Shown: positions 20,609 to 63,900 of the stretch, one piece after another | Layout: every line of letters begins with the position of its first letter | Position numbering within the stretch: position 1 is the first letter of the stretch | Assembly: GCF_024868665.1 (NCBI RefSeq) | Contig: NC_079898.1 | Coordinates: forward strand, 18,410,403 to 18,474,402 | Origin: Triplophysa rosa | Lineage: Eukaryota; Chordata; Actinopteri; Cypriniformes; Nemacheilidae | Direction of reading: 5' to 3' | DNA: 64,000 nucleotides | Position numbers and translations under genes: made by a program | The notes under the pieces: model-generated | Told to the model about the DNA's origin: nothing | The model's database searches: none | Seen by the model: only the letters and a program-made list of their open reading frames with translations

Positions 20609-21746
20609 ATCATCTTTCATCCATTCCAACAATGCCAAGTTACAGACAAAGGCTAAAGTATCTCACTGGCACTAGTTTTATAGTCTATAGTTTCTATATA
20701 TAAGCACATTGTGTAATTCAACTCCTCTTGGCAACAGCCCTCAGTCAGACAAACCACCAGCTCAGCACATTACTCTGCCCAATAAACCATTATATGCTTC
20801 AAACCGCTAAGAGTGAACGGGCGTATGTGCTGAAGACAGAAAATCACATCACAACTCCAGACGAGATTGGATGTATTTTCCTAGGTTTAAACGAATAGTT
20901 CACCCAAGGATTTTGTCATTTGTTACTGCAACTCCAAGCCTATGTGTTGGCTATTTCTATTTCTTTCTGTTGAAAAATATTTTGACTTTTAGTGAGCTGG
21001 ATTTGAGTTCGGGATCAGTTTGATTTGTAAACAAATTGTTCTTTTCAGTGAACCGGGTGATTGAGTTTAACTCACTGAATAAATAATCTGCCAGTGGAAA
21101 ATTGTACTGTAAATAAACAATAGCTTCAATGTTGGTCTGTTTAACACAAAACTGTTGAATGGCTTTAGACTTGAAACATGTGGTTGAAGAGTTTTTGTTC
21201 TTTATGGAGTTTGACAAAAATAGTCACTATCGTCACTATATGGAAAAATTGAATGTTTTCTCTGTTTGCTCCAAGTGAATATCCAGAATATAAACAAATA
21301 ATACATTTCTTACATACATCACTTCTAAACCTAGACTTAAACCCAGACTGACTTAAAAATAAATTGTGTGCTTAGGGTTCCTGGAACAGAGAGACTTTGT
21401 GAGAAGACAGACCACCGTCTGCATTTGTTATCAAAGCTGAAAAAGTAACCCCCCCAGACCTGACCGCTGTTCCTATTTTCGTATTCTGTAGGTCCAGCTG
21501 GAAATTTGTGCTGCTTCCAAAGGTTCTCTCAGGAAATGACATTTCCTACGTACTTTTCACTGGCAGGGGGAGCGATTACAGGACAGAGCGAAAAAGAGAG
21601 ATTGAGAGAGAGAGGGGTGTTTCTAACTGGGAACAGAGCAGGCACTGTTTCATATTACACACACAGAGAGAAAGAGAGAGAAAATCCCAGCCACTCTTGC
21701 TTTTCTTGACGTTTGGTTGGGTTTATGGAGCCTCCGAGTCGACAGA
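20609..21746. other. Proximal upstream region and 5' UTR of vstm4
   Basis: Only a short MITE end (about 20888-20910, GAATAGTTCACCCAAGG) and GA-rich simple sequence (21590-21685) are seen. The transcription start of vstm4 is probably in the last few hundred bases, but no TATA box is obvious. Confidence 0.4.
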
Positions 21747-24700
21747 ATGAAACTCTCCACTGTTGTGATAGTTCTCCTGACTAGGGCTCTTATTGGAGGT
21801 AAGACTGACTGTTTATATGTTGATCTTTAATATATGCAAACAGGAAAAAGTAACCTGTAAAGGGGAGGAGGGGGGTAGAGGATGAGTGAGGTAATGGTGA
21901 GCCAGAAAGTTTTGGAGACGTCGACTTAAAGTCAAGGTTTCTGATATGTAACTGCTAAATTTATGTGCATAAACTAATCTTGCGTGCAACATAAATAAAA
22001 TGTATTTCTTTTTAACTTAAATTACATTTTGCGCAAAAACATATATTCTATATTATGTCAGTCTGCATTTTGAGTTTTTGGAGTGTCAGACTCGAGACAT
22101 CTTCAGGTCGATGACATCACATTTGATTCTGCATTATTATTTCGAGGGCATTGTGTTTATGTTAAAATTTTTGAACTCTTGTGATGTGGTTCCTACATTG
22201 AAAGCAGAGCCCTGCTGACCCCCTGTGGGACAAAACATAAACACGACAAAAGCTTTCAACAGCTGGATACAATCTTCCTGTCGTGTTCCCTGCTCTACGC
22301 TGTGGTTCAAGAAGGCAGACAAATGTTTTCCACCTGTAGTTTCTGTTTGTCGGGGCATATTGAGCCCAGATGCATCCAGATATTTTACACCCTTTAGGGG
22401 TCGTGGTTTAGGCCAGAATAGAAGAAAATCTACAACGACGCTCCAAAGAAAACTTAATAATAGAAAGAAAGAAAAGAAAGAAAAACAATACTTTATATTC
22501 CAGAGCTCATTATTGGAGACAGAATGTCCTCAATTCAAGATTTTAAAAAAATGTAGTTCCCATTGTATGTTTTTATTTTTGTGTGTTATATTTTTTTACA
22601 TAAAATAACTATTTAGTAGTTTATTTATTTAAATAAAATAAAATATAATAATACCATATTACACATGGATCTACATTACAGAATCATATGTATCTTTTAT
22701 ATCTGTATTTACTGTATATTTCTTCACCAGACAGTACAGAAAAATTCAACTATTATTTACTTTTTCATTTTTTCTTCAAATCCATTTTCCAGAGCTGGCT
22801 GCAGCATTAAATGTGACCGTCACCCCGGGGCCCGTCAGCATGTGTATGGAAGGAGACAACATCACGCTGTCCTGTTTAGTATCTCAAAAAAAGAGAAGCA
22901 GCAGTCTGCTGGTGCTCCGCTGGCTCTACCTGCCCACCCCTGAAGACGAACACCTCGTGGTCCGGATGGGCATGAAGAAAGCCAAGTATTATGGCAACTA
23001 CAGCAAACGCTTTCCCCAGACCAAATTTCTTCTTTGGGAGGAGATGGATGGCCAGATCTTCCGTCTGATGATCTTGAATGTGACCACAGAGGATGGAGGC
23101 AACTACACGTGCAAAGTGCAGGAAATACGGAAGCACAGAAATAAATGGAGGTCCTCTGCAAATGGAACGGGGAGCATGGAATTACGAGGTAACCGTGGTG
23201 ATTTTTTTATCAATATAAAAATATATAAAAAGTTAAGGCATAGTTCACACAAAAATAAAACTCTGTTATCATTTATTTATGATGTGCTTCAAATCCTGTT
23301 CAGTGTTTCTCAAACTTTTTAGTTGTAAGACCCCTCTGTGTAGAGTGCATCACTTTGCGGCCCCCTCAATAAAGCCTTATAATCTTAAACTTAGAATTTT
23401 AAATAAACAATAAAAGTTATTCAGTTATACAATGCTGGAACTTAATTGTTTTTTATGGTTGGTGGTCTTATTTTTCTGATGTCTGGTTGCATAAACCTAT
23501 AATAAATTTCCTAAAATGCCACAAAATCTGTGCCCCTCTGGATCCATCTTGGGACCCCCAGTTTGAGAACCGCTGCAGTATATAACTCTTTTTTGTATAT
23601 GACTCTTTTCACAAAAGAAGATATTTTGAGAAATCTCTCAGTGGTTTTGTGGCCATACAATGGAGGCCAGTGTTGTTCGGTTATCAACGTACTTCAAAAT
23701 ATCTTCTTTTGTGTTCTGCAGAAGAAGAAGAAAAGTAATGCAGGTTTGGAATGACATGAGGGTGAATAAATTATCAGATTATTTATTTTTAGGTGAACTA
23801 TCCCTTCAAGACAGAATAATGTTTTTTAATAAAACACGCTGTTAAAAGTTTGTCATCAATACAGAGTGTCGGATTGTAAAACGTAATGATCAATTCAGGT
23901 CCTCTTCGCTTGTGCCGGTGTTCAGTGTGGTGGAATTGGATGGGGTGAAAGAATAATGTCTTGCCACGGTCAGGGCTAACAACACAACAGCTGTTTCCTT
24001 CAGCTCACTAATCCTTCAGTTCACCCAGCACAGGGTCAATTCCAATTCATTGTTTGATATTTCTAAACCTCTTTCACTCAGAGGATGGTCTGCCTTTTCA
24101 GAACATCACAAAAGAGTCACTATCAGATTGAGATGTTAACATTACTAAATGCCAACTGCTTAAAGCCTGAATCAAAATGGTCTATTAAACTGAAAATAAT
24201 CGATGTGAGAATGAAGCGTAAACTCACGTTGTAGTTTACTTCAGTGTGTTTGTACGTCTCCCAGTTTCACCCTTCACATACACTCTTAAAAATAAGGGTG
24301 CTTATAGTGATGCCATAGAAGAACCATTTTGGTTCCACATAGAACCATTCAGTCAAAGGTTCTTTAAGGAACCATCTCTTTCTTACCTTTTTCTAATCTG
24401 AAGAACTACAAAGAACATTTTGTGACACAGAAAGGTTTTTCAGATGTTAAAGGTGTTTTATGGAACCATTTGGACTAAAAAGGTTCTTCTACGGCATTGT
24501 GAAGCACCTTTATTTTTAAGATTGTGTACACATCATTTTTACTATAAATGATTTTTTTGTGCCAACACAAATAGACCGTGAGGCTGTTAACAAGAGTAAC
24601 TGGACATCCCGTAGGACAGAGTAAGCAACTTGGCAAGGATAGAATTGAAAACATTTGCTCTGGCTGAACTGTGAGCTTTCCTGTGGTGTTCGGACAGTGA

Positions 24701-27700
24701 GAGGTCCCAAATGTGTCTGAATTCATTGGATTATTCATTGGCCTGATAAACGGCAACAGTCTGATGCTCTCAAGAATAAAGAGAACAAAGAATTATTTGT
24801 TACGTCCACTAAATGTAGCGCTGCAGAGTTTAAACAAGAAATTATGTAGCCCTTTTTGTCCATTTGACTATAAATAATCATTGCATTTTTCTAAGTTTAC
24901 AATATGAGATCAAATTTTGGCTGATCATAAAAACTATATTTAAAAGGATGAAAGTAAATTTCAGTTTGCAAGAAGTGTATCTAAAGAGGAGATAGATGCT
25001 GTAAAATGACAAACCAAGTGAGAGTGGAAACCAACAAGAAGCAATAAGGAATAATAAGGAGGTCGTAGGTTTACCCAGACTGGGAAATTTGTCTCACGAA
25101 GATACAGCAAAACAATGTCAACAAGCTGAAATAAGCTATAAACACAGAGCAAATCAAGACCACAGAGCAGGGTTAACCACTTCAACCATCTCTACAACCG
25201 CGAGGTCAGCCAGCAAATGACTTCATGTTTTTCCCAAACAAAAGCAGCACTCAAAAGTACTGTACACGAATCCATTCTCAAACTCCACCCGCTCGCCTTT
25301 GCCATAAGATTTATTGTGCACTTTGTTCTCCAGCATTATTGCACAATGCTTCTGCAGACCTAGTGCAGATCTGAAAATGTGCTGAAGCTTTCAGTTTAGC
25401 ATGGCTTTTATAGAACGCCTTTAACTTCAAACAGAAAATGTAGATCAGATGTGTAACTCTATACCTGTGGATGGAGTCAAGGCCTCAAGCTCCTCTAGTC
25501 GGCATTTAAAGCACTAATGAAGTACACATGAACAGAGACGCACACCTAGGGTCCAGAAGAGAGAGAGAGAGATGGGTGAAAAAAACGGAGAATTAATACT
25601 TTATTGTGATGTTGACGGATGCTTCTGTAGTTTGTATATGAACATTATATATATATACATTTTATGTACTTACAGTAATTTATGTGCATTTTAATAACTT
25701 TTTTTTTTTAATATTAGTGATACTTTATTTGCATTTAATGCATTATCTAACATGAATTATCATTGAGGTTTTTGAGTTTGTTTTTCATCATTTATAAATC
25801 TTTGTTAATGTTAGTTAATGGCAAAACAATTGTTCATATATTTTACTCTGCATTAACTAATGTTAACAGATTCAACTTTTGATTTTTAAATGTAGTCATA
25901 AATGCTTAAATTAACATTAAATAAGATTAATGACTGCTGCACTGTAAAAAAAAAAGTTTAACTTCATTAAACGTAATTAAAAAAAAATCAAATTGTATTT
26001 TACAACTCATTTTTTTAAAGTCAGTTCAATATAATTAAGTTACATTGACTCATAAAGCTAAATGTAACTTTTAAAATTTAAGGCAGCTGAAATTAGTGAA
26101 TTGCTTTTACAGTGATACTGTTGTGAACAAACGCATGAACTAATGTTAACAAATACCGTATTGTAAAGTGTTATCAAGGTCTTACATTTTAAGCCCTCAC
26201 CCTCAACATTTACAAGTAATTTTCACAAGTAAATGTTTTTAAAAACATTTTATTTATTAATAAAAATAAAACTTGATGGAAGAAGAAAAAAAAACAAGAA
26301 ATTCATGCAATACTTTTAGCCAGTTTTCATAAATAAAAAAAGCTTTTTGTAATGTAGAATTATTAAAACCTCATTAGTCAAGGTCAAAGGTTAAGTATTT
26401 TCAGAGGCCTTTGACATAACTTCCTCTTACACAAAATGTCCTTGCTTGGTCTTATTGAAGCCTCATCAAGCACAACCCTCCACAGAATACAAGATAATGA
26501 CCAACTTCAGCCACTAGCCAAATGTAGGCAATATGTTAAAATAAATGTCCTTTTTAGTGTATTTCCAGTTTGATCCTATCAATACGTGTGTACATTAGTA
26601 TTTGTAACACATTTGGAACTGCTTAAATGAATTATTATAAAATGCCTTTTTTTTTTTTCTGTCTCTTTTGTTTTCAGTACATCATATACCAAGCACAAGA
26701 ACAACTGATGTCATATGGCGTATGTTTGAAGGTATGATAATACCTCAATATAGTTTAGATGTGGTTCACTGCAGTCTGGATTTTGATTGTCAGACAGCTT
26801 TTGGCGAGTGTGTTACATCTCCTCCTTAAGACCAAATTCAACCATAAAACATCCGTGTAAAACAAATTGTTCTCAGTGTTTGCCTTATTTCTCTGATCTG
26901 CCTGGCTGAAGGTTTTATTGGAATAAAAAATCCACATTATTAAAGAAAAGGTTAATAGGCAGAAAGTATGTGGGATTTTACCTACTTAAAAATGACTTGT
27001 AATGAATGTTTTCTGCAGGTGTTTCATTGTGGTCTGTTGTTATGTACCCGTCTCTCTCAGATTTATACCTGTGTGCGGTGCTCATCTGTTCCATTGGACT
27101 CATTTGTATATTTGTTTTTGCCATGACTATCACATGTCAGCATCTACAGCAAAAACGAAGACTACAAGGTGAGCGTTAATCCTACAGACGATACATTGAA
27201 ATATTTATATAAATTATTCAAATTGTGTGACATGCTGAATGTTTGTTTGTTTTGGATGCATTTTTGATTCTCCATCCAGCCAGTTATTACCTAGTAAAGT
27301 GCCCAGAAAATAGGTAAACCTTTTGTGTATAATATGATTTAACACTGTTGTCAGTTATATGTGACTGCACGTGATCACAAGTGATCTTTGTTTAATATAT
27401 CCAGCTCTGGAGAAACAGTAACCAGTGTGGCCAGCTCCTCTCCTGCAATGCACAGAAAGGAGAAAAGACACAAACCAGAGTTCAGAGATATCACTTCACT
27501 ACACTATAGTACTACACCCGTATCAGCACCACAGATACCAGCGAAAGGTAACTAAATGAGCTTCTTCCACAACTGTGGAGATGGATTAGAAGATTCAAAC
27601 CTTGAAAGCATATAAAATATTTTATAGATACTTTAATTTGATAGTAGGCTATCATGTATCTTTGGTCTGTTTTCTAGCACCTGTACCAAGGAAGCCACGT

Positions 27701-28850
27701 AGAACAAAACTTTTAAAGCCACAACATACAAAGACTCACATGGTATGACTACTCTCTCATTTTGCATAAAAACATTATTCTGTTTCTTGCTTAAACACAT
27801 TAGAAAGATTAAATGATGTTGATATGGTTTCATAATTGTTCTAAACATACAGTATTTCTTGCTATTTTACTTGTTTCAATAATTAATTTTGTTTCCCGTT
27901 TTTATGCTTGTAATCACTTTATTCACACTTTTATAATATTTGCATCTTACAATGCACTTTCTTTACCTTCTCAATTGAATTTCCACAGGCTAGAAACACG
28001 CAAGAGGGAAATAATGTGGCTTTCTCACTGAGCTTTATGTTTGCCAATGTTATTGCTATACCTTCCATTTATGGGTGTTATAATTTTATTTACTATTATT
28101 GCTTTCTAAAGCATGATTATTTATTTAGCTGCTTGATTCTTATTAGATTAGTTTCCAGGGAAATCATCTCAGAAATGCAGAAAAGCAGTTAAAATAAAAG
28201 ATAGAAAACATTTTATTATCCGGCCTTGTGTTGTGAAATCCGGTTGTAATCTGATTGGTCAAACTGAACACTTCAGTAGCGCTATTTAAATGTGTTTACA
28301 GTAAATGATTTGTTTTAGTAGGGGATCTGAGGACATTAAAGGGATGGTGGATGGTCCGGACGTACATAAATCTGTACAATTAAAATGGTGACCATGGTTG
28401 TCAATTTACAAAAATGAAGAAAATGCACCTTTAAAGTAGTTCAGATTTTATTATGCGCTGTTTTCCGAGTCTTCTGAGGACATACAATATGATGGCTATG
28501 TGTGAGGAACAGACAGAAATTTGGGTCAACCAGAGACTTGCTTGAGACAGTCTAGGAACAATCCTAAAATTACACCTATAATTTCATGTTGTTTGGACGC
28601 CACATTCCCCGGTGAATACCAAACTCTGTTTGCAGACCACATACTGTAGACAAATAATTAAATGCCCTGTTCTCTTGTCATTCTTAAGTCAAGGGTGGCA
28701 GACGACAGCCTGACCTATGCAGAACTGGAGCTGGTTAAACCAAAGCCGGAGCTGAAAACAGATTCCACCGGATGCCCACAGCTCGAGTCCAACACAAACT
28801 GCATGGGAACAGTATATGCCCAAATACTCTTTGTTGAGAAGCAAGTGTAA
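21747..28850 (+). CDS. vstm4: Vstm4, V-set and transmembrane domain-containing protein 4 (8 coding exons)
   Basis: Exons read from splice sites and phase: 21747-21798, 22793-23188, 26678-26731, 27019-27168, 27280-27313, 27405-27547, 27678-27742, 28689-28850; 1,056 bases, 351 residues (human about 320). Exon 1 is a signal peptide (MKLSTVVIVLLTRALIG). Exon 2 holds one V-set Ig domain: B-strand Cys45, core Trp61, DGGNYTC with F-strand Cys124, and N-glycosylation sequons at 24, 40, 86, 113 and 121. Exon 4 encodes the membrane helix, about 182-208, followed by QQKRR as a cytoplasmic anchor. Then comes SYYLVKCPEN, family-typical, and a basic tail. The last exon has two tyrosine motifs, LTYAEL (Y308) and TVYAQI (Y341). 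VSTM4 is a plasma-membrane receptor reported to dampen T-cell responses and is the source of secreted peptide Lv. Exon 8's acceptor (TTCTTAAG) is the least certain. Confidence 0.92.
23235..23812. repeat. Fold-back MITE split by a hAT fragment (vstm4 intron 2)
   Basis: The left part 23235-23300 (GCATAGTTCACACAAAAATA ...) and right part 23576-23812 (... AGGTGAACTATCCC) are the two arms of the common fold-back MITE, separated by the element at 23301-23575. Confidence 0.7.
23301..23575. mobile_element. Small hAT-like element inside the MITE
   Basis: Starts CAGTGTTTCTCAAACTTTTT and ends ACCCCCAGTTTGAGAACCGC plus TG; the terminal 16 bases are inverted (CAGTGTTTCTCAAAC / CAGCGGTTCTCAAAC). The flanks no longer show a clean 8-bp duplication. 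Non-coding. Confidence 0.65.
24281..24526. repeat. Palindromic MITE with TA target (vstm4 intron 2)
   Basis: Ends CACTCTTAAAAATAAGGGTG and, inverted, CACAATCTTAAAAATAAAGG; flanked by TA at 24279-24280 and 24527-24528. The interior repeats GAACC/GGTTC words (AGAACCATTTTGGTTCC, AAAGGTTCTTTAAGGAACC). This is a common fish MITE type. Confidence 0.75.
25940..26114. repeat. CACTGTAAAA-type MITE (vstm4 intron 2)
   Basis: Ends CACTGTAAAAAAA and GCTTTTACAGTG, inverted. The interior is AT-rich and non-coding. Confidence 0.6.
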
Positions 28851-29135
28851 ATATGTATTTTAAGAGATTCATACCAAAATTATTTATGAGATTTTAAATA
28901 TTTTGTACCTATACGTATTGGTGTTCTGGTATTTTACGTGTACTAGATTACTAGTATAAAATATGTTTAAGCAACACCATGTTTTGTACTGATACACAGT
29001 ATATTTCGGCACATTTATGTCGCATTTATGTAAAATTTGAGACCCGTCTTTTTTAACAAAAACACTGTTGGATTTAACCAAACATGCATAATTGTTTATG
29101 CAGTTTTGTATGAGAGATGTATTTTGATATGTGGA

Positions 29136-29181
29136 AATAAAAACAATGAGAAAATAGTACACTTATTTATGTCAGAATAAA
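29136..29181 (+). promoter_or_regulatory. Candidate poly(A) signals of vstm4
   Basis: Two AATAAA hexamers, 29136-29141 and 29176-29181, lie about 290-330 bases after the vstm4 stop codon. Either could direct cleavage. Confidence 0.5.
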
Positions 29182-29186
29182 CTGTA

Positions 29187-29375
29187 CAATGTAAAAAAGT
29201 ATTTTTTTTTTTTGTTGGTTCACCTTAAAATGGTTGCCAGTTAATTCATGTTAACTCAATGAATTTCTAAGTTGACTAAACTCGTTGAGTTGACTAATAT
29301 TTTTAAGTTGAATCAACTCAAAATGTTAAGGCAACCAGGTAATTTATTAAGTTGAACCTACAACTTTTTACAGTG
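29187..29375. repeat. CACTGTAAAA-type MITE after vstm4
   Basis: Ends CAATGTAAAAAAGT and ACTTTTTACAGTG, inverted, flanked by TA on both sides (29185-29186, 29376-29377). The interior carries repeated AAGTTGA/TCAACTT words. Related to the copies at 25940-26114 and perhaps 36768-37171. Confidence 0.7.
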
Positions 29376-32300
29376 TAGAAGTGGTCAGAACTATACAAAG
29401 TTCGCTAATGGTTCACAATGGTATTTTAATGGAAACCATAATTTCTGTGATGGTTTCTTGTGTTTTTATCAGCAGGGTTGTTACATTTATAATCTGATCT
29501 CTTGAGATCAATCTGTCATATACAGGTATTTTTTGCTTCTTTATATAGTTATAAATATATATATACAGTATATATATAAACTATATCTAACATATTTTAC
29601 ACATGATCGTATCTATCCTCAATGTAGAGTATGGGGGGTTCTATAAATGGGATTACAGGGGGTGCGACCGACCGTGAAAAGGTTGAGAACCACTGAGATC
29701 ATGTGACCACAGGACACGTCTAATTTACGTAATACAATCTAACGTTAGTCAGTCAGTCAGTTTTAACCGCGGCGCAGTTAGCATTGAGCTCGCGCACAGG
29801 TTCAAATTCGTCCGTTCTTGAGTTTATAAGTGTCCGTCTCCATTTCACTCACTCATTTCTCCCACACACAGCTAAAAGTCAGTGACTGTGATGAACCCTT
29901 TAATGGTTACATTTATTAAAATCACACTAATTGTAATCATGCTTAATAATTAGCTTTACAGTGCATTATAATTGGGTTAGGCTACAAGATGGTTCTGCCT
30001 AGGTGCTATAATTTATTTGATTTAATTATTCAGAGGAGCCCAAATGGTTTGACATTTAATATCATAAACTCACCGATGCTTTCAAATTGAGATGGCTATT
30101 GTCTTTCGAGAAGGTCATTTGCTTCTCTCCGTGAGATATATGGTGATTATTTTCCAGTCTATTAAGCGTCTCTACTTAGCACAATTAGCCGCGTGCACAA
30201 AGGTTAAAGAGAGCGACTCCCCCTCTTCATTGTGGTCACGCTGCATATTAATGAAGCAGATGCAGAGGGCCTCCTCGCTGCGTTCAGGAACGGCAGAGGG
30301 AAGAGATATGCGCGTTCTCCTCCGGCCCCCGGCTCTGGATCATTCGGAGACATTAACGCTAAACATAAACACGCAGCTACGCTCTCCATCAAAGTCTGCG
30401 CGTCTCGTCTAAACTCGCGACAACCTTCTGCTGTCCTGCTTTGTTTTACTCGGCAGGATCTTCTCTGAGAGAGGCCTCTGTGCTCTTGTGTGTGGAGCTT
30501 TGTGCGAATGCCGCAAGTACAAAAGCCAGAACAAAGACTGTTCGGTTTTCTCAAGGGAGAAAGCTCCACATCAGAGTGTACCACAAACTAGAGAAAGACG
30601 TACTGTACGTTAGGGCAAGCTGAGAATTCATCAAAAACAGAATCAATTCATCTGCTCTCAATTCGTGAGCGTTTTGAACAACACTCAGACAAATTTAAAG
30701 CAGATGGTCAAACAGAAAAAAGTTTTGTCAATGATAAAAAAAATACTGACCCTCATGTCATTCCAATCCAAACCCATATGCTGATGGATGTTTTATCTAA
30801 GAAACAAAATAAATCTTAAGAGATTTTTTGTGCTATGGCAGTTTATATTGACGAATGATAACTTTTTGAATACGCTTAAAGGGACAGTTCACCCCAAAAT
30901 GAAAATTCTGTCATCATTTCCTCACCCTCAGGTGTGTACCCAATTCTTTGTTCTGGTGAACACAAAGGACGATATTTGGAAGAATGTCAGTAACCAAACA
31001 GATTTCATCCCCCATTTACTGCCGTAGTGGAAAAATAAATACTATGGGAGTCAATGGGGGATGCGATCTGGTTACTGACATTCTTCCAAATATCTTTGTG
31101 TTTAGCAGTTTATACAGGTTTGGAACAATCTGAGGGTGACTAAATGATGAGAGAATTTTCATTTTTGGGTGAACTATATACTGAATATTCATCAAATCTA
31201 TTAAGAAAAGGTTTTAGGATTTAGTATAGGCCTACTGTATAAACTATACTCATACTTTTATGGTTCTACAACAACCTTTATTTGAGCTTCATGGCCGGTC
31301 CTTCTGAACTGTTGTTGTGTAGAAGAAAGTCTTCTGTGTGTGTTCCAAGGCAGAAAAAAATCAAATCCATCACCATCACTCATGTGATGCATGATGATGA
31401 ATCTTTATATTTTGTGTGAACTATTCATTCAAATCTCACTGCAGACACAATGCATTGACACAAAACAAACATTTCTTTATATTGTGAGAACCTGCATATT
31501 ACACCCGTACACACCAGAGCACATTGGAGATATAACCTTATAGAAGGGTCGAGCTCAGATTCCCATCCTCGTTTTCTTTATGGCCCGGCCCCCACCGCTG
31601 GATTATTCATGCTGCTTAATGACAGCTATTAGAAGCATGCAGCCTCCAAAGGTTGGAGGGGAGCAACAATTAGCCCCCTTCCCCAGAGAACCAAGTGAAG
31701 CGTGGCCTGCTGGGACTCCCAGTAATCACAGTTCTTATCTGCACTTTTCCCCTGCTGTCTGCATGTTTGAGAGGAGCAGACTGAGCGTCATTCATGTACC
31801 CAAAAGCCCCTCATTTCACAGTCAAGTTACACAACACATCTGGACAGCAGAAGCTTGGAAAGACATTGTTTTTATTTTGTTGCGCTGTGTCAGTGCTTGC
31901 AGTCCAGGGCTATAGCTGAGAATGTTTCATTTCTAGTTTCTAGTTTTATAGTAGATATCAAAATATTATTTTGCTATCATTTTATATTTGATATACATTT
32001 TATTTTCTTATGTTTCATTTTATCATCCAATAAATGTGTACAGTTTTTTTTAAAATAGCAGCGTGTTTACTGGCTTTGATGTAAAGTTCAATGTTACAAT
32101 TATGTTAGAAAAAGGCATGTCATGCTTAATTTTGTGGATTCAACTACTGCAGTAGCCTGACAACTACCAAAAAGATGACCTCAACTACTGGATCCTGCCA
32201 GAGGAACGCATGTTAAAACGGCTAATTCACACCAAGCCTGTTTTTTGTGGAATAAACACACTCGCTGATGATTCATGAAGGATGTTTGGATATTATTAAT

Positions 32301-33642
32301 AGTTCTGCATGCGAACAGACGTGTCTTTCAAGGTCATAACTAAATGATGCTATTTAAATCATAAAAATCATTAGTAAACTGGCATGTTTAACAGATGATG
32401 CTACACGACTATCACGCTGGAGATGCCTGTAATTTCTCAAATTAAATCGAATTAAATATACATCAGTGGGTTTAACAAATATTCAAGATTACAAGTCTGG
32501 TAAAAGGTGTATTTTATAATTTAAAGCAACAACTGCAACGAGACATGATTTGATCATGTTTGAATGTGGTTCAGTATGATTCAGGCCTGCAAGGGTGAAA
32601 AAAACTAAATCCTTAACATGTTTTCCGCAAGAACTTAACCAAAAAAGGAATTTTTAATTCCAGCCCTTTACCGCAGTGCAAAACAATAGACTTTCTATAA
32701 TAACCTATAAAAACCTTTAAATGTATATAAAACTACTGCTCTTTAACAATCACACCACATAGTTTTGGAATGTGATATTAAACAATAATGCCTCACACAG
32801 TTAAAACAGCGTGTCACCGTGCACACCGTAATTCAGTAGCATTTATTCCCGAATTCTCCTGATCGTGGAATGTGCAAGTATTCAAAACGCAGCTCTTCCC
32901 TCCCTGATGGGAATCCGGGGCACACTGCCAATGGAAACTCCTCTGTAATTGGTTGGGGAGGGTTGATTCAGCCCTTTAGATGTCGAGTTTTCCCTTGTGT
33001 TTAAGACAAATGTTATTTCAAACTAGGAATAGTACCAGAGTAAGAGTAACAGTTTTATTCATATCTAATTAAACAATATTAGGTTTAACCAATAAAATCT
33101 GCTTGATTATCTTTTCAAAAAAATCCAATGAAAAACATTGCGCAAGAAACGTTGCTATGCAACATGTTCTCAAACATTCTTATGTTTCCAGCATAACACG
33201 ACTAGAATAAGCAGAACCCCGCTGCTTTACGAGTTACACATTCAATCCATTCAATGTATTTAAAACAAAAATATAAAATATAGTCAAACAACTTTGATTA
33301 TAAGTTCAGCATACCGGTGTTTATAAAATAAACATTACTTTGACTTTCTGACAGTCTACTGAGAGAAACAGAGCTGCTATACAATAAAACCCATCTCAAT
33401 TTTTTGACGTATAGTCTTTCATTTCTTAAATAAGCAGGGTTGTGTTTCCGGCCCTGGCCAGCGAGCCTCACCCAGTCCAATGCGTCATCCCTGTAATTCA
33501 GCAGACCCAGAGCGACTCTCCTGTAGTCAGCAGTCCTGCTGGAAGTGGTGAGCGTGAAGTGCACACGTAGGCAGCACTTAAGCCGGACTGTGTTTGCATG
33601 TCTGAAACCTAGACTGACAGACGATTGATCGACGGTCTGATT
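29376..33642. other. Region between the converging 3' ends of vstm4 and wdfy4
   Basis: No gene recognised. It contains a hAT terminal remnant at about 29620-29693 (ending GGTTGAGAACCACTG), a CpG-bearing stretch at 30180-30620, a fold-back MITE at 30878-31178, and a unique-looking stretch at 31545-31900 rich in GATTATTCATG/TTAATGACAG words. The left flank of 33643 holds the wdfy4 3' UTR; a minus-strand AATAAA is near 33053. Confidence 0.45.
30878..31178. repeat. Full-length fold-back MITE
   Basis: Runs from AAAGGGACAGTTCACCCCAA to TCATTTTTGGGTGAACTATA. The arms pair through GAATGTCAGTAACCAAAC and CTGGTTACTGACATTCTTCC, with short GGG/CCC-rich loop sequence between. Confidence 0.8.

Positions 33643-63900
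<30,258 letters not shown>

Noticed and set aside
21590..21685. GA-rich tract as a possible regulatory element
   Set aside because: It is simple-sequence DNA in or near the vstm4 leader; nothing beyond low complexity supports a function.
6506..21746. FAM170B or TMEM273 between cefip and vstm4
   Set aside because: Expected from the human gene order, but no exon resembling either could be found.
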